This document shows positions 32,109 to 44,583 of a stretch of DNA of 64,000 nt, one piece after another. Under the pieces are notes generated by a model. The model was not told the DNA's origin. It was given only the letters and a program-made list of their open reading frames with translations, and did no database searches. The stretch is taken from positions 38,176,497-38,240,496 of the forward strand of contig OY743176.1 in assembly GCA_963555705.1 (NCBI GenBank), given 5' to 3'. Made by a program: the position numbers and the translations under genes. Origin of the DNA: Ligustrum vulgare. Taxonomy: Eukaryota; Streptophyta; Magnoliopsida; Lamiales; Oleaceae. The number at the start of each line of letters is the position of its first letter. Position 1 is the stretch's first letter.

Positions 32109-33196
32109 AGTGTTATGCTCTAAATCCAATCGTTGAAATAGCATAACACATATTATCATTATTACAATAAAGGCAGATCTATTATTAAATTGAGTTTAAC
32201 TCACTATTTAGATAATAGAGTCCGTAGAATAAGTTTAAGTAACTTGTGAATCACAAGGTGTTGTGACTGTGAGATACAAGCCATTAATATCTTATTCTAA
32301 AATTTTCCCTAGTCGAAGTAACAACAAGATACGGATATTGTTGTTGCAGTTAGACTAGCATGTGTTGCATTTCTTTCTTATGAAGAAAGTAGCTTATCTC
32401 ACAAGCTAGAATGTAGAGGAACATTTGAATGAACACGTGGATGCATTGTTAGCTGAACAAAGCATTGGATGACCCGTCTAGAGATTCCACATGGATAACT
32501 ATCCAAGCGTCAGTGGTGAATCTCTAATGCGCGGTTTTGGATTTGGTCCTTTGACTTGAGGACGTCATAGAATCTTATGTGAGGATTGTTATGCTTTGGC
32601 GAGCGTTGATGTTGGCTCTTGAGAGGGAGTAATCAGGATGACGCCGTACGGGTATAGTGAGAGTCATATGAAGGTTGTGTATGTCCAATATAAGGATTCG
32701 TCACTCCTGGGTAGTAGGAGATTATAACCTGTATTTCGCTCACTTAAGTTGATGTAAATTCCTTGGCCGAGGTGAAGTTATGAGTTGGAAATGTGTTTTC
32801 AGTCATAACAAGATCAACTAAGATAAGAAGTGAATAACATAATTGGTTGAAATGAGATTGATGCTATCCATATCTCTTAACCAATTGGGTTATATTGATG
32901 AAGGGATTATATTTCCACGGTAACCGTACATGAACTAGTCTTTTCATGCCACATGACTTTTCCTTTCACATGGATTACCTTGACACATTGCTAGATGTCA
33001 ATCTAGGACGGAGACATGAATTAATCGATCTTGGTGAATCGAGGATGAATTAGAAATAGAGATTTAAATTCATCTTATTCCATTCAGATTGGAATAATAA
33101 TAACACGACGTTTGCCATCGTGAATGAAACCTAATGGGTCACACACAAAAGGCGAGAATTGAGTATCTGGAATTGGATCTTGTCAAAGTGGGAGAT
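32109..33196 (+). repeat. Probable 3' LTR or 3' non-coding region of copia remnant E
   Basis: It starts after the polypurine tract with TGTCAGTGTTATGC and includes the inverted pair TGTTATGCT and AGCATAACA within its first 40 bp. There is no coding content. Its right limit is unclear because a second purine tract, AAGTGGGAGAT, ends it at 33196 where another LTR starts. It may be one long LTR or two nested copia ends. Confidence 0.45.
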
Positions 33197-33590
33197 TGTT
33201 AGAATTAATGTACAAGCCCAATTGTTGGGCTGAGCTTTACAATTAAATTAATTAATATGATTAATTAATCAAGGCACATTAAAATCCCTATTGTTACTAG
33301 GGTTAGGGTTTTGAGGTGCACATATTAATATGTGCACTATTGTAGAGAAATGATGATAGTCACTTTTCTATAATATTCTAGCGTGGGATTTTTCTCTTGC
33401 TAGCACAAAGAGAAAATCAATTATCTCGAATCCATTCCAATAGTTGGAGAGTGATGGAGTTCCAAAATCAACTCGCTGTGTGGATTTCTGTTAGAGGCTG
33501 GACAATTGGACAGCTGGTGGTGACAAGTTTGTACCTTCTGTTTCAGATTTCAGATTCATGATGTTCATCAAAGGTATCATTCTAATCACA
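33197..33590 (+). repeat. Probable copia LTR
   Basis: It starts TGTTAGAATTAATG directly after a copia-type polypurine tract. A near-inverted end, ATTCTAATCACA, lies at about 33579-33590. No target duplication was recognised, so the right end is approximate. Confidence 0.45.
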
Positions 33591-33650
33591 AATTCTATCT
33601 AAGTGCAAGGTTGATCCGGGCTATGGTTTCGTATTTGTTTAATTTCTGCT

Positions 33651-34112
33651 GTGCATAAATGTATCGAAACCTTACAGAAAGATGATAACACAATTGATCA
33701 ATGGTTGAAGGAGTCTATTTCGCAATGGCACAGGCTGAGATCTAGAGACGGTCAAAAATTAGATAGCCAAAATGAAAGTGACCTCCAATCGCCATTTTTG
33801 AAGCCAAGTGATAATTTTTCAAGTTCAGATAGTCAAATTACGAAAGCTTTCAAACGATTGGTGTCAAAATATGGTACTTTTCTGGAGATGGAGAGAATCG
33901 ACTCTTTAAAGAAGCAAGATAAGATGGAAAAAGTAGTTGCTGAATCCAAAATGTACAGATGTACGTGCTTAGAGCAGTTTTCGCAAACTGCTGACCATTG
34001 TCTTATCTGCCATAAGACCTCCTTTAACAAGATAGAGCTAGTGGTTTTTAAAGCTTCTGATGTTCTAAGACAACTTAAAATCATTCTACTGGATATGTAT
34101 GCTGCTCCCTGA
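33651..34112 (+). pseudogene. Gene-like exon encoding a CxC...HCxxCH segment (captured or relic host gene)
   Basis: A 153-codon open frame unlike any transposon protein here. The first half is polar, with KDDNTIDQWLKESISQW. ITKAFKRLVSKYGTFLE follows, then MYRCTCLEQF and DHCLICHKTSFNKIELVVF. The Cys-x-Cys and His-Cys-x2-Cys-His pattern recalls zinc-binding segments of plant chromatin proteins with DDT/WHIM-type architecture (MBD9- or RLT-like). That comparison is from memory. The final His/Cys of the usual motif seems to be missing, and the frame ends in a stop shortly after. A pyrimidine-rich acceptor-like stretch precedes it, so it may be one exon of a broken gene. Confidence 0.45.
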
Positions 34113-34590
34113 AAAAGCTCTTAGATTATGATTGCTTGTTTTAACATTATGTAACATTCCATTGTCCTGGAGTGATAAATAAGCAATTAACTAGTAACAG
34201 ATGAAGTGATCTGCTTCAACTGCCAACAGCTTATCCGAAATGCCATCCAAAATCATACAATCATTGTCTTCAGAATCATCTGCATTTATTCTACATTTGC
34301 CTCAACATCTCAACCATCATAACAACTTTCTTTTCTGGTCTCTCTGAAACTAGGCTCTTCACTGGAGTTATCTCTAGTATTACCGGGGCTGGATTTTCCA
34401 CACAAATGATTTTATTAGTAATACTAGTTTGACGCACGTGCAATGCGCGTGCTGGATTTTTGCTGAGTATGTAATAGCATATGTAAATGTTATATTAAAA
34501 CTCGTTGTACTGTTTGTGATTGAGAATATGTATATAAGTTACATTACGAGGCCGTGCAATGAAATGGAGGGAAGAATCATATGCAATTAC
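34113..34590. other. Intervening DNA, no gene found
   Basis: No supported frame. A short phrase with near-palindromic ACGCACGTGCAATGCGCGTGC (34432-34452) resembles motifs often seen at the ends of plant transposable-element relics, but no element could be delimited. Confidence 0.4.
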
Positions 34591-35424
34591 TGATGAGAAT
34601 CATGGCAGACTTGACAGAAAAAATTAAATATTCAAGCCAAAACAAGAATTCAGCAGATTCGACGAGATTTGAAGATCAAACCGTGTCGAAAAGAACCAGA
34701 AAATTAAGAAGAAGGCCTTTTACGGCCGTAACTGTTGGAATTACGGTCGTAACGCAGTTATCGTAATTTTTGGGCAGAACATGACTTACGGCCATAATAA
34801 ATTCGTCACGGCCGTAACTTTGGTATCGACTTTGGACCCGAGAGGGGCTTACGGCCGTAAACCCGGTATTTATGGCCGTAACTAGGCGTCGGATCAGATT
34901 TTTCCCAGAATTTCACATATTTTATTTCCTTTTCCTATTTTAGTATTTTAGGTCAATTAGGACTTTATTTTGAGCCCAATTAGCAAATAGGTTTATTTTG
35001 TTTATTTATACGCTTTTTCTATTGATTGTAAAAAAGACTTTGATGAATAAAAATTGTGTTGAGTTATTTCTCTCCCAAATATTGTTCTTGAATGAATTTT
35101 CGAAATTATCAAATATTATCATATCTTTGTGGCGTTCACCAATTGAACTTATCAAAGGCGTGGACAACCTTTGTGGCGTTCCCCCATTATGGTTCTTGTT
35201 TCCGCATCGTAACGGATCTCGGGTTTAATATACCCCTGGTTCTTGCGTCGTGAGGCTCGGGTCGTAGTGTTACTGTCCGTTCCAACCTGAATTCGGAAAT
35301 TTCCCGACGCTAATTTCGCGAGTTCGTCGTGACCCCCTCCCGGGATCTCATCATCTGGTATCAGAGCTGGACTCTGAATTCAGGTTTATTCTATCAATTT
35401 GATTCTGGGTTTTTATCATCGAGT
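34591..35424 (+). mobile_element. Element D: 5' LTR, primer site and leader of the C family
   Basis: The LTR (34591-35353, 763 bp) has inverted ends TGATG and CATCA and TTACGGCCGTAA palindromes at about 34720-34885. Two bases after it lies the tRNA-iMet primer site TGGTATCAGAGC (35356-35367). A leader matching the beginning of element C follows until about 35424, where similarity stops. No coding region remains. The LTR is near-identical to that of C, so the two diverged recently. Confidence 0.85.
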
Positions 35425-36530
35425 GAACCCCAATGCAACCTGCAAATCATGTGCATGTTAACCTCTTATCAACTTCAATGCATAGAGGAAATGTCAGTAT
35501 CTATATAATCCAATTAGTCTGGGAACTTTTAAACCTGTAATAGTGAATGCCTCATATTACACAGATTATGTAATAACTACAGGATTTTTAGGTTGCAAAC
35601 TTGAAACATAGATTACAGTTGATTGCGTGTCTTGTTTTGTAATTATTACAACTAAAGATATTTAGCTTCATTTAATTGTTGTCATATATCGAGCACATCT
35701 CAAGAAAAGAATATCTGGAAATTTTTATAATTTTGACTTTCTACCTATGCTATTAACATCTAGGGTAAAATTAGAATACCGGTTTAATATTTTCAAACTG
35801 ACAAACAAGGAGTCACTCCTTTTTCCCCATCCTATCAAATTAACACTCATCCACATATATGCAAAATTTTAATTCAGTGAGTCGATGCAACCAGAATAAC
35901 AATTATTTAATATTCCAAGACATCAGTTTTATATCATGCTGTTAAATATATTTTATTGGCACAAATTCAATAAGATTTTTTTTTTTTTTTAATCAGGCCT
36001 TTTTCATGAGATCCAAGAAGCGCCACAGCATAACATGTTTCCACCAAAATTCTTATCTGAACCCAATTATCTCCCTAGCTTCAATGGATGATATATTTTT
36101 CTCGCAGCAGTTATTTGATGTTCGTAGTGACGGTAGCTGTGATGCCAAACTCTTCATAAAAAAAGAAAATATTAAATAAATTATTTTTAAAGTTTCTGCT
36201 CCATGACATGTTCAACTACTTTTGGTTTCTATAAGTATTACTATTTTCAAAATGTGCACTAATTAATATCACCAAATTTATTCTAACATGATTTTTCTAC
36301 CATTTAAGATGAGCAATCTGAAGTTTTACTCTTTCTAATTACTCATATGCTTAAGTAGTTTTGACAGCCACGTTTAAGTTTTTTTCTTGAATTTTCATAT
36401 AATTTCTTATTACTACAACTTTTCTAATTAATGTATGCGTTGTATTACTTATTCATGTTTGTATTCATAAAATCAGAATTTCCAAGTATATGAAATTAAA
36501 ACAAGTAATGGAAGAATTTCTTTCCCGATC
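35425..36530. other. AT-rich DNA without recognised features
   Basis: No supported coding frame, RNA gene or boundary on either strand. It separates D from the 5'-truncated copia F. It may include the missing start of F in unrecognisable form. Confidence 0.5.
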
Positions 36531-37690
36531 TTGAAGAAGAGTATGATATGCAACAAGCTAATGGAGCAAACAACTGAAGAACAAAGTACACCACCCGCTT
36601 CGCCAACAATAACTGAAGAAAGAAACTCTCCGCCATCTTTTTTAAATGAAAGGAATGAGGAGCGCACAAGAAGTCCACAAGATATATATGAGGTAACTGA
36701 GAGGTTTGATGATCTTACTCTTTTCTATCTCTTTGCTGAATTTGAACTAGTGAAATTTGAAGAAGCTATACAACAAACGGAGTGGAGAAATGCAATGGAT
36801 GAAAAAATCAACGCCATTAAGAAGAATGATACATGGGAACTTGCATCAATTCCAAAAAGTCACAAGGTGATTGGTGTCAAATGGGTGTACAAGGCAAAGA
36901 AGAATGCAAATGGAGAGATTGAATGGTACAAGACAAGACTTGTGTCTAAGACTATAGTCAAAAGGATGGGATCGACTACAATAAGGTATTTGCTCATGTT
37001 GCTCACTTAGAAACTACAAGATAAATAATTTCTCTAGCTGCTCAGAATAGATGGAGATCTATCAAATGGATGTGAATTCGGTATTTGTGAATGGAGTTCT
37101 TGAAGATGATGTCTATATCGAGCAACCATTGGGCTATAAGGTGGAATGACAAGAAGACAAAGTTTTGAAGGTAAAGAAGACACTTTAAGGGTTAAAACAA
37201 GCGCCGAGAGCATGGAATAGCCGAATTGATACATACTTTCGTGAAAATAATTTTTCAAAATGTCCACATGAGCATCAACTTATGTTAAGAACAAAGGTGG
37301 AGATATCTTAATTGTGTGCTTGTATGTAGATGACTTAATCTTTATAGAAAATAACTCAAGCATGTTCGAAGAGTTCAAAAAAGATATGACCAAGGAGTCC
37401 GAGATGATCGATATTGGACTTGTGTTATATTACCTTGGTATAGAAGTAAAGTAGAAAGAAGATGGCATGTTCATTTCACAAGAAGGCTGTGCAAAGGAGC
37501 TGCTCAAGAAGTTCAAAATGAAAGATTACAAACCTATAAGCACACCAATGGAATGTGGAGTTAAGTTATCTAAGCATGATCAAGGTGAACATGTTAATCC
37601 AACAACTTTCAAGAGTTTTATTGGAAGTTTGTGATACTAAACCTGTACAAGACCTCATATTCTCTTCGTCGTTAACATCAGGCTCCAACA
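36531..37690 (+). pseudogene. Copia F reverse transcriptase (5'-truncated)
   Basis: The frame opens with the acidic linker before RT. FEEAIQQTEWRNAMDEKINAIKKNDTWEL and KVIGVKWVYKAKKNANGEIEWYKTRL are the RT start. A frameshift near 36950 follows. Then come QMDVNSVFVNGVLEDDVYIEQP-like codons, CLYVDDLIFIENNSS with an intact YVDD (37323-37334), and GLVLYYLGIEV. The fragment ends in the PTTFKSFIGSL region at TCTRPHILFVV. Its RNase H lies beyond element G at 48096. Several stops (for example near 37010, 37147 and 37452) inactivate it. Gag, protease and integrase are absent. Confidence 0.88.
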
Positions 37691-37695
37691 ACCAT

Positions 37696-38531
37696 TAATG
37701 AGTACCGAAGTGGCCCAACGAGCAAGGACCCGTTGCATGTACCGGTAGGTCCAATAACGAGGCTGAGAGCTAAGAAGATTAAGCAGGCAATGCAAGGATT
37801 TATGCAAGCTTGGATGGATGCTCGAGTGCAAGGTCGAGGACTCCATTTTCAATGGATGACAAGATGGAAGAAGAGCCAAAACCATTACAATGCATTTGGG
37901 TCAAAGAACAACTGGAGAAGAAGGCAGTAGGCCTTTTACGGCCGTAAAGGCTGAAGTTACGGCCGTAACTTTTCCATCGCATAAATTGGGCAGCAAGAGA
38001 CTTACGGCTATAAACATCCTTTTCACGACCGTAATTGACTTATGGGATTTTGATTCAGCATGTGACTTATGGCCGTAAGAACCTATGTCACGGCCATAAG
38101 AAATAAAACAACTTTTGGACCCGAGGGTCACTTATGGCCGTAAAGCCATTTGTTACGCCACGTTTTAATTGTTGTTTTGCGGATAGGGTTATTTTTTTCG
38201 CGTTTTTTTGTTGTTGCTATATTATGTTTCTTTTCCATTGTAAAACACAACTTTGAGATTATTGATAATTGAAGGTGAGTTATTCCCTTGTTCTTCTCCA
38301 TTTTTATTGAACAAATCAAACTTATCAAAGGATTAGACAACCTTTATGACGTTCACCCCTTTGTGGTTCTTATCTCCGCATCGTAACGAGTCTCGGGTTT
38401 AATATACCCTGGTTCTTGCGCCATGAGGTCGGGGTTGCATTATTATCGTCTACCAATTGGATTTGGGGCTTTCCGGCTTTTCGAGTCTAATTTTTCCGTG
38501 TTCTTCATGATCCCCATAACGGATCATATCA
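37696..38531 (+). repeat. 5' LTR of element G
   Basis: It starts TAATGAG, where the mate starts TGATGAG, and ends CATATCA. It contains TTACGGCCGTAA-type palindromes at about 37937-38155. Its mate has a block there with several of them lost. The two LTRs differ by visible indels, so the insertion is not very recent. Confidence 0.88.
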
Positions 38532-38533
38532 TC

Positions 38534-38545
38534 TGGTACCAGAAC
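38534..38545 (+). other. Primer-binding site of element G (mutated)
   Basis: It reads TGGTACCAGAAC, two changes from TGGTATCAGAGC, two bases after the LTR. The position and remaining identity make it the tRNA-iMet primer site. Confidence 0.75.
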
Positions 38546-39514
38546 TGGTCTCTAAATCCAATTCTTTTCATATTTCTTGTTTTGAATTTTTCGTTTTTGT
38601 TCCTATATTGAAGTTTCATTCAATTCTTGGATTTCTTGAAAACTCTTCACTAATTCAAGATTGGTCATAATTTCAATTCTCGTTCTTGTTGATTGTTCTT
38701 GATTAGCAAAAAAAAAAATAGTAAGAAATTTTTTTAAAAAAGTGATTATTATGGAAAATCAAGAACAAGAACACAATTCCAAATTCAAGAAGACCTTTCT
38801 TGATATCTGTTACAATATTTCCTACATTCTTGATAATTTCTCATTGTCCATTACTACATTAAAAGTCATTCTTGGTTCGTGCAATCAAAATTTCTATTTC
38901 AAGAAAATCACTTTCTTGAAAATCTTCAATTCGTTCTTCCATTGTTGTTGTGTTCTCATTCAATTCTTGTTTTCGAGCTCGGGAGTTAATTGCACGGAGG
39001 TCAAATCTTTAACTAGTTTGGTTGGTTCATTGAGAACTAGAGAAGAGGGAAACGAGAGGAAAAAGGCAAGAGTGGTGAGAATATTAGAGGGAAAAAGTCA
39101 AAAGTGAGTGATACACGAGTGATAAATACGTGAGGATCATTACATAAGTTTTCTTTTCTTTTCTTTAATTACTAACCATGTCACAGAAGGAAACATCATC
39201 AACAAGGGAGGATAACCAGAAATTTCAGATGCTTGCATTATTGGAGGAACAGCTGGTGAAGTGGGAAGCAAAGATGGATGCAAGGTTGGGTACGCCATTA
39301 GGCGTGAATTTAGGAAAGACTAATGACCCGATGGATCTGCATCGTGCAGGAATTTTTCAACCGTGTCAGGAACAACCGCTGCATTCCCTAATTTGAGGAG
39401 ACCACTAAGGTATGACTTCAACCCTCAATACGGAGTTAGGAATGAAAATGTTGAGGAAGTTGATAGTGATGGTGATAGTGGAGACTTGTCTATGGCTAGT
39501 GTGGGTAGGAGATG

Positions 39515-41921
39515 TGTAACACCCCAAGTTTAAAATCTAAAACCTAGGCGTGTTAACTTCCATTCACATTAAATGCGGAAATAATCGTTTAAAATATTTA
39601 AACTTTTCATTTTCTATTATAAAATTTTACAAAAATTTCGGCAGAGTCTCCTCTATAACTTGGACATAACCAACCTGTAGAGGGACATCATACCTACAAT
39701 ACAAATGCAATTCTCAACTCATTCAACATCCAACAGTCAACATCCAACCACAATTCCGAAATTTAACCTCAACATCAATTCCCAAACTCCTCAACATAAA
39801 TAAATTTAAACCATGAGCTTCATTTAACTAAATGGAGGATTGATAAACTACTAAAGAGATAAATGACTTATCAAAAACTACATCCAATAAGCAATTAAAA
39901 GAATGAACTAATAAAAAAATACTAAAACATTTATGAAATTCCACTTCAAACCCTATTTAAAATGATAAATCATGGTATTGTCTGAGTCAGCCGCCAAGTG
40001 CTCTCCTCGGATCACCTAACTTTCATCACCTGAAATGTTGGGGAGGGATTGGGGTGAGCTAAAGCTCAGTAAGTAAACTTTATGCATGTAATGCATGCTC
40101 ATTACATGAAATGCCTTAGACCATTTAAAGTAATTATCTCCATTTACTTTACTTTTCAAGACTTCATACGTTCCAACTTCACTTTAACATTTTCGAAACT
40201 TTAACTTTATTTCTATCGTGAGCGCAATTAGTGTATCTTCTAGCCAATCATAATGCACTGGGTAATTTCCCTTATTTAAAACTAGGTTATCACTTTTCCA
40301 TCGCATAGCAGTTTAAAATTTGCCACCGCCAAGCGGTTTAGCAATCGTCACCGCAAAGCGGTTTAATATTTGCCACCGTCAAGCAGTTTAGCAATCGTCA
40401 CCGCAAAGCGGTTTAATATTTGCCACCGCCGAGTGGTTTTGCAATCGTCACCGCAAAGCGGTTTAATATTTGCCACCGCAGAGCGGTTTTACAATCGTCA
40501 CCGCAAAGCGGTTTAATATTTGCCACCGTCAAGCGGTTTTGCAATCGTCACCGCAAAGCGGTTTAATATTCACCACCGCAACAGCGGTTTAATTCGGGTA
40601 CGCCGGTCCACCGCGCCCCATTTCCCACTCACACCTTTCATGGCATAGAAGTACATTCATTTATTCTTAAAACTTGGGATACATACTCTTTGAGAACAAT
40701 CTAACTTTCCACACTTTTCCTTTAAAATCATTTGACTTCCCCAGTACTCAATGAAAAATGCATGCTTGATGATGCAATTAACATAAAATATATGAATGCT
40801 TGGGCAGTTTCCAATTTGAACAATATATATTTATATGAAGTAACGAAAGCATCGAAAACGAGCAATATACAAAGTTGTCACTTGAGCACAGAAATTTCAC
40901 ATTAACTTTCAACTTTAATAAAAATAGGGGGAGTTTACTTACATGACGTCTTTAGCATTTACCGTTATTTGGATTTGCAAGTGGAGGAACATCGGCTGCC
41001 CGTGACGTTAATGTACCAAAATCCTAGTTGTACCCATTCATTAAGTGAAATATAATTTTAGTTCAAAATCACATTTTGAAACTCCTAAATGAGGTTGAGT
41101 CTCTCAAGTGATTTACAATTCAAACCAAATGGAATCTTAAGCCATGTCAAATACAAACCATATACTACATTCAGAATAAGAGATTAACTTCAATAGCAAT
41201 AATTGAAATCTAACTTATCAATTTACACAAAGGTCAAAACTATAGAACATTCATCAAAAATTAAATTTCACAAAGACAAATCCAATTTGCATTCTAACTA
41301 TTCATAAGTTTGAAAATCACCATTTATTCAAACTTTACCCGAACAGTTAACTAAACTACAAATTTCATATATTTCGAAAGTCTGGAAATTGTGACTATAA
41401 GTCAAACATATACACTAAAATTGAATTAAAAACCACCTCATTACTTGAAATTCTAATTTAGTATACACATAATCACAATACTTTTCATTAGTAAACCAAA
41501 ATCTTGACTGAGGTTAAAACTTCCACGTGATCCAAAATTTTATTCAAACGAGGTTTAAAGTTATGTCAAACCCTAGCATGCCATATTCTAAACAAAAATC
41601 CAAGTTCATTGCAAATTAGAAAATCCTCTTATCCATTAATTTAACCTCAAGTAAATATATTTGACTTAAACCAAAATTAACAAAATGATCAAACAACAAC
41701 TCTAACCATTCTTGAAATTTTCCCCAAATCTAAACATTTCAATTATAAAATTTGGAATATACATATATGCACATTGCCCCAAATCTGAATTTACGGTTAT
41801 TATATAAGAATTAAACTAAAAATATATCAATTAACCAAATTAATGCTTCCATTTTCGAAATCTGAAAAATTGTCTTCATGATTCAAACTTAATCAAACAC
41901 TTAACTAAGTTACAAAATTAT

Positions 41922-41986
<65 letters not shown>

Positions 41987-42226
41987 TAAACACACATTGT
42001 CCAACATCTCAAATTAGCAACTTAAAATTAAAAAATCTGAACAACCCATGATCTGAAATTAATACCTAAGGATGATATTTACATCAATACATATATAGAC
42101 ATTACCCAATTCTCCAAATTTTACAATTAAAATTCGAAAATGCAACTAACTTAAATCTGAAAATCTGAAAAATCTTTACATATGTACACACACTCAACAT
42201 ATATACACATATATACACACATCAAT

Positions 42227-42265
<39 letters not shown>

Positions 42266-42919
42266 CATTTGTGTGTGGGTGAAAGTGTGTGTGTGCGCGT
42301 TGTGTGGTCCATGTGTGTGCGTTCGGGTTCGTGTACGTGTGAGAGGGGAAGGGGAAAAGAAGCCTTACGGTGAGAGGGAGGTGCACGGTGGTGGTGGTGG
42401 TGACCGACGGCTGGCGGTGCGCGAACGGAGAGAGAGAGCAGCGGTTGAGAGGCCGAGAGAGGGAGAGACGGGAATGAAGAGAGAGAGGTGAGCCGAGAGT
42501 GAGTCAGAGTGAGCTCGGTTTGGTGGAGAGGAAATTAGGTTAGATTTAAAATTTCGTTCATTGCAACTCGGTCCCTCAATTCTCCTCTTTTGTGTAATAA
42601 AATCACAACTTTCAAATAAATTTCAAAGTGCCACCAAACTTCTCCCAACTTTCAATTTTAATGCAATATAGGCAGCTTACTACTCAATTAAAATAGAAAT
42701 TGACAAGTAACAATTTAAAATGCACAATTAGACATAAAATTGCAAGTAAACAATTTATAATTTTCTAATTGGCACATTGAGCGAGACGGCGTCCAAGTCC
42801 TTCTATTGCAAAATAATTAAATTATAGATAATAATTATCAAATTTAAAATTCACAACAACCTTAACATAAATTTTACTTGAAATTCATAATTGCACTTAA
42901 AATGAAAAGCGGTCTTACA
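39515..42919 (-). mobile_element. Solo LTR H (family A relative) in element G gag
   Basis: The 3405-bp LTR has ends TGTAACACCCC and GTCTTACA. Flanking 5-mers are AGATG (39510-39514) and AGACG (42920-42924). Removing it restores the gag frame, and AGACG is the frame-consistent ancestral form. It shares blocks with the A LTRs (stem-loop block near 39645-39690, GGCACATTGAGCGAGACGGC near 42770) but is clearly diverged. It carries an expanded array of CCGC/GCGG hairpin repeats at about 40300-40590, a (TA)n tract at about 41920-41982 and a GA-rich block at 42340-42530. There is no pol sequence, so it is solo. Confidence 0.88.
40300..40590. repeat. Hairpin minisatellite in solo LTR H
   Basis: Five to six copies of an about 52-bp unit alternate CACCGCAAAGCGGTTTAATA and GCCACCGYMRAGCGGTTTTR. 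Each half contains a CCGC(N3)GCGG stem-loop. The A LTRs have only two to four such motifs at the equivalent place. Confidence 0.88.
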
Positions 42920-43934
42920 AGACGGGATCAAGGGGAAAGGCGCGAAAGGGCTTATAGGCGTAGGGATAGAGATGACATAGATGGGCATATTGGTAAAATA
43001 AAAATGTCCATCCATCCTTTCCAAGGTAAAAGCAATCCGGAAATTTATTTTGAGTGGGAAAAGAGGGTAGAGCTAATTTTTTATTGTCATAACTATTTTG
43101 AGATTAAAAAGGTAAAATTGGTGGTTGTAGAATTCACAGATTATGCTATAGTATGGTGGGATCAGTTGGTAACTAGTAAAAGAAGGAATCAGGCGAGGCC
43201 TATCGAGACATGTGATGAGTTGAATGCCCTTATGAGAAAAGTATTTGTGCCTAACCATTACTATAGGGACCTTTACCAAAAATTACAAACCCTTTCCCAA
43301 GGTAGTAAGAGTGTGGAGGATTACCATAGGAAAATGGAAATTGATATGATTAGAGCAAACATTGAGGAGGATCCGGAGGCGACCATGGCTAGATTCTTAA
43401 GCAGTTTGAATCAAGAAATTGCTATTGTTATTGAATTACAGCATTACATTGATTTGGGGGACATGTTGCATATGACCATGAAAGTAGAGCGACAACTAAA
43501 AAGGAAGGGGACATCGAAATTTTCTACAGGTTCTACTCCTTTTGGAAAGTCTACATGGAGTGGGACCCCTAAAAATGAAGGGATTGTTCAGAGAAGCAAG
43601 TTTGAGACACCGAAGGGAAAGGATGAGCCACCCAACAAAGGTAAAATTATTTCTGATTCTCAAACTTCTAGAAGTAGAGATGTTAGATGTTTTAAATGTA
43701 CAGGTTTAGGACATATCTCTTCACAATGTCCAAATAAGCGGGTGTTGATTGTGCGTGATGGGGTATTGTGTTCGGAGGATGAGAAGGAAGAAGAGGATGA
43801 GTGTAAGGATATTACAACTTTAGAAGAGGCTAGTGATTGTGAGGATAGGGACTACGCTGTAGCTAAATCACTTATCACTAGGAGGGCCCTTAGTACTCAA
43901 GTTAAGGTGGGAGAGTCGGGTGAGTAAAGGGAAA

Positions 43935-44580
43935 ATATCTTTCATACTAGGTGCTTTATGAATAACAAGGTATGTAGTTTGATAATTGATGGGGGTAGTT
44001 GTACGAACGTGGCCAGTACTACCCTAGTGAAAAATTGTGCCTACCTGTTCTAAAACACCCTAGGCCTTACAGACTGCAGTGGTTAAATGAGTTAGGGGAA
44101 ATTAAGGTGAATAAGCAAGTGGTAATTGATCTTGCAATTAGGAAATATGAAGATAGGGTGGTTTGTGATGTGGTTCCCATGCATGCAGGGCACATCTTGT
44201 TGGGCAGGATGTGACAGTTTTATAGGAAGGTTATACACGACAGTTATAAAAATCGATACACCTTCACCAAGGACGGGAAAAATGTCAAACTTATGTCTTT
44301 GTCACCATAACAGGTCCGCGAGGACCAATTAAAACTAAAAAGTGAGGAAGAGAAAAAGAGAGTTGGGACCACGTCCCTAGAAAAAAGAGAGTTGAGTGAA
44401 CAAAAGAGAGTTGGGACCACGATCCCAGAAAAAGGAGAGTTGAGTGATCAAAAGAGAGTTGAGACCACAATCCCAGAAAAAGGAGAGGACGTGAAAAGTG
44501 CCAGAAAAGAAAATAGAGAGAAAACAAAAGTGAGCTTCTATGCAAAAAAGTGAGATTACTAGAGCTATTTTTGAAGATAG
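43935..44580 (+). pseudogene. Element G protease and repeat-bearing linker
   Basis: NKVCSLIIDGGSCTNVAS (about 43969-44022) is the retropepsin active-site region, with D-G-G in place of D-[ST]-G. A frameshift near 44020-44040 follows. The rest of the domain continues in another frame (VLKHPRPYRLQWLNELGEI ... VVPMHAGHILLGRM). A stop replaces the codon after GRM. The linker to RT holds three tandem about 60-bp units (44353-44485) encoding KRVGTT.PEKGELSDQ-like repeats. The protease would mature the polyprotein. Confidence 0.75.
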
Positions 44581-44583
44581 CCA

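Larger units (their letters stand above)
39178..43927 (+). pseudogene. gag: Element G gag, interrupted by solo LTR H
   Basis: The N-terminus (39178-39514) starts MSQKETSSTREDNQKF and shifts frame near 39394. After solo LTR H the frame continues (42920-43927) with RRDRDDIDGHIGKIKM and the Gag core IHPFQGKSNPEIYFEWEKRVEL. It passes VEFTDYAIVWWDQL and LQTLSQGSKSVEDYHRKME and ends with the zinc knuckle CFKCTGLGHISSQC (CCHC, about 43688-43731). Gag packages the RNA. The 336-codon downstream frame has no stop, so Gag was little damaged apart from the insertion and frameshift. Confidence 0.85.

Noticed and set aside
40300..40590. CRISPR-like array
   Set aside because: The repeats have hairpins and regular spacing, but there are no unique spacers. 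It is an LTR minisatellite in a plant genome.
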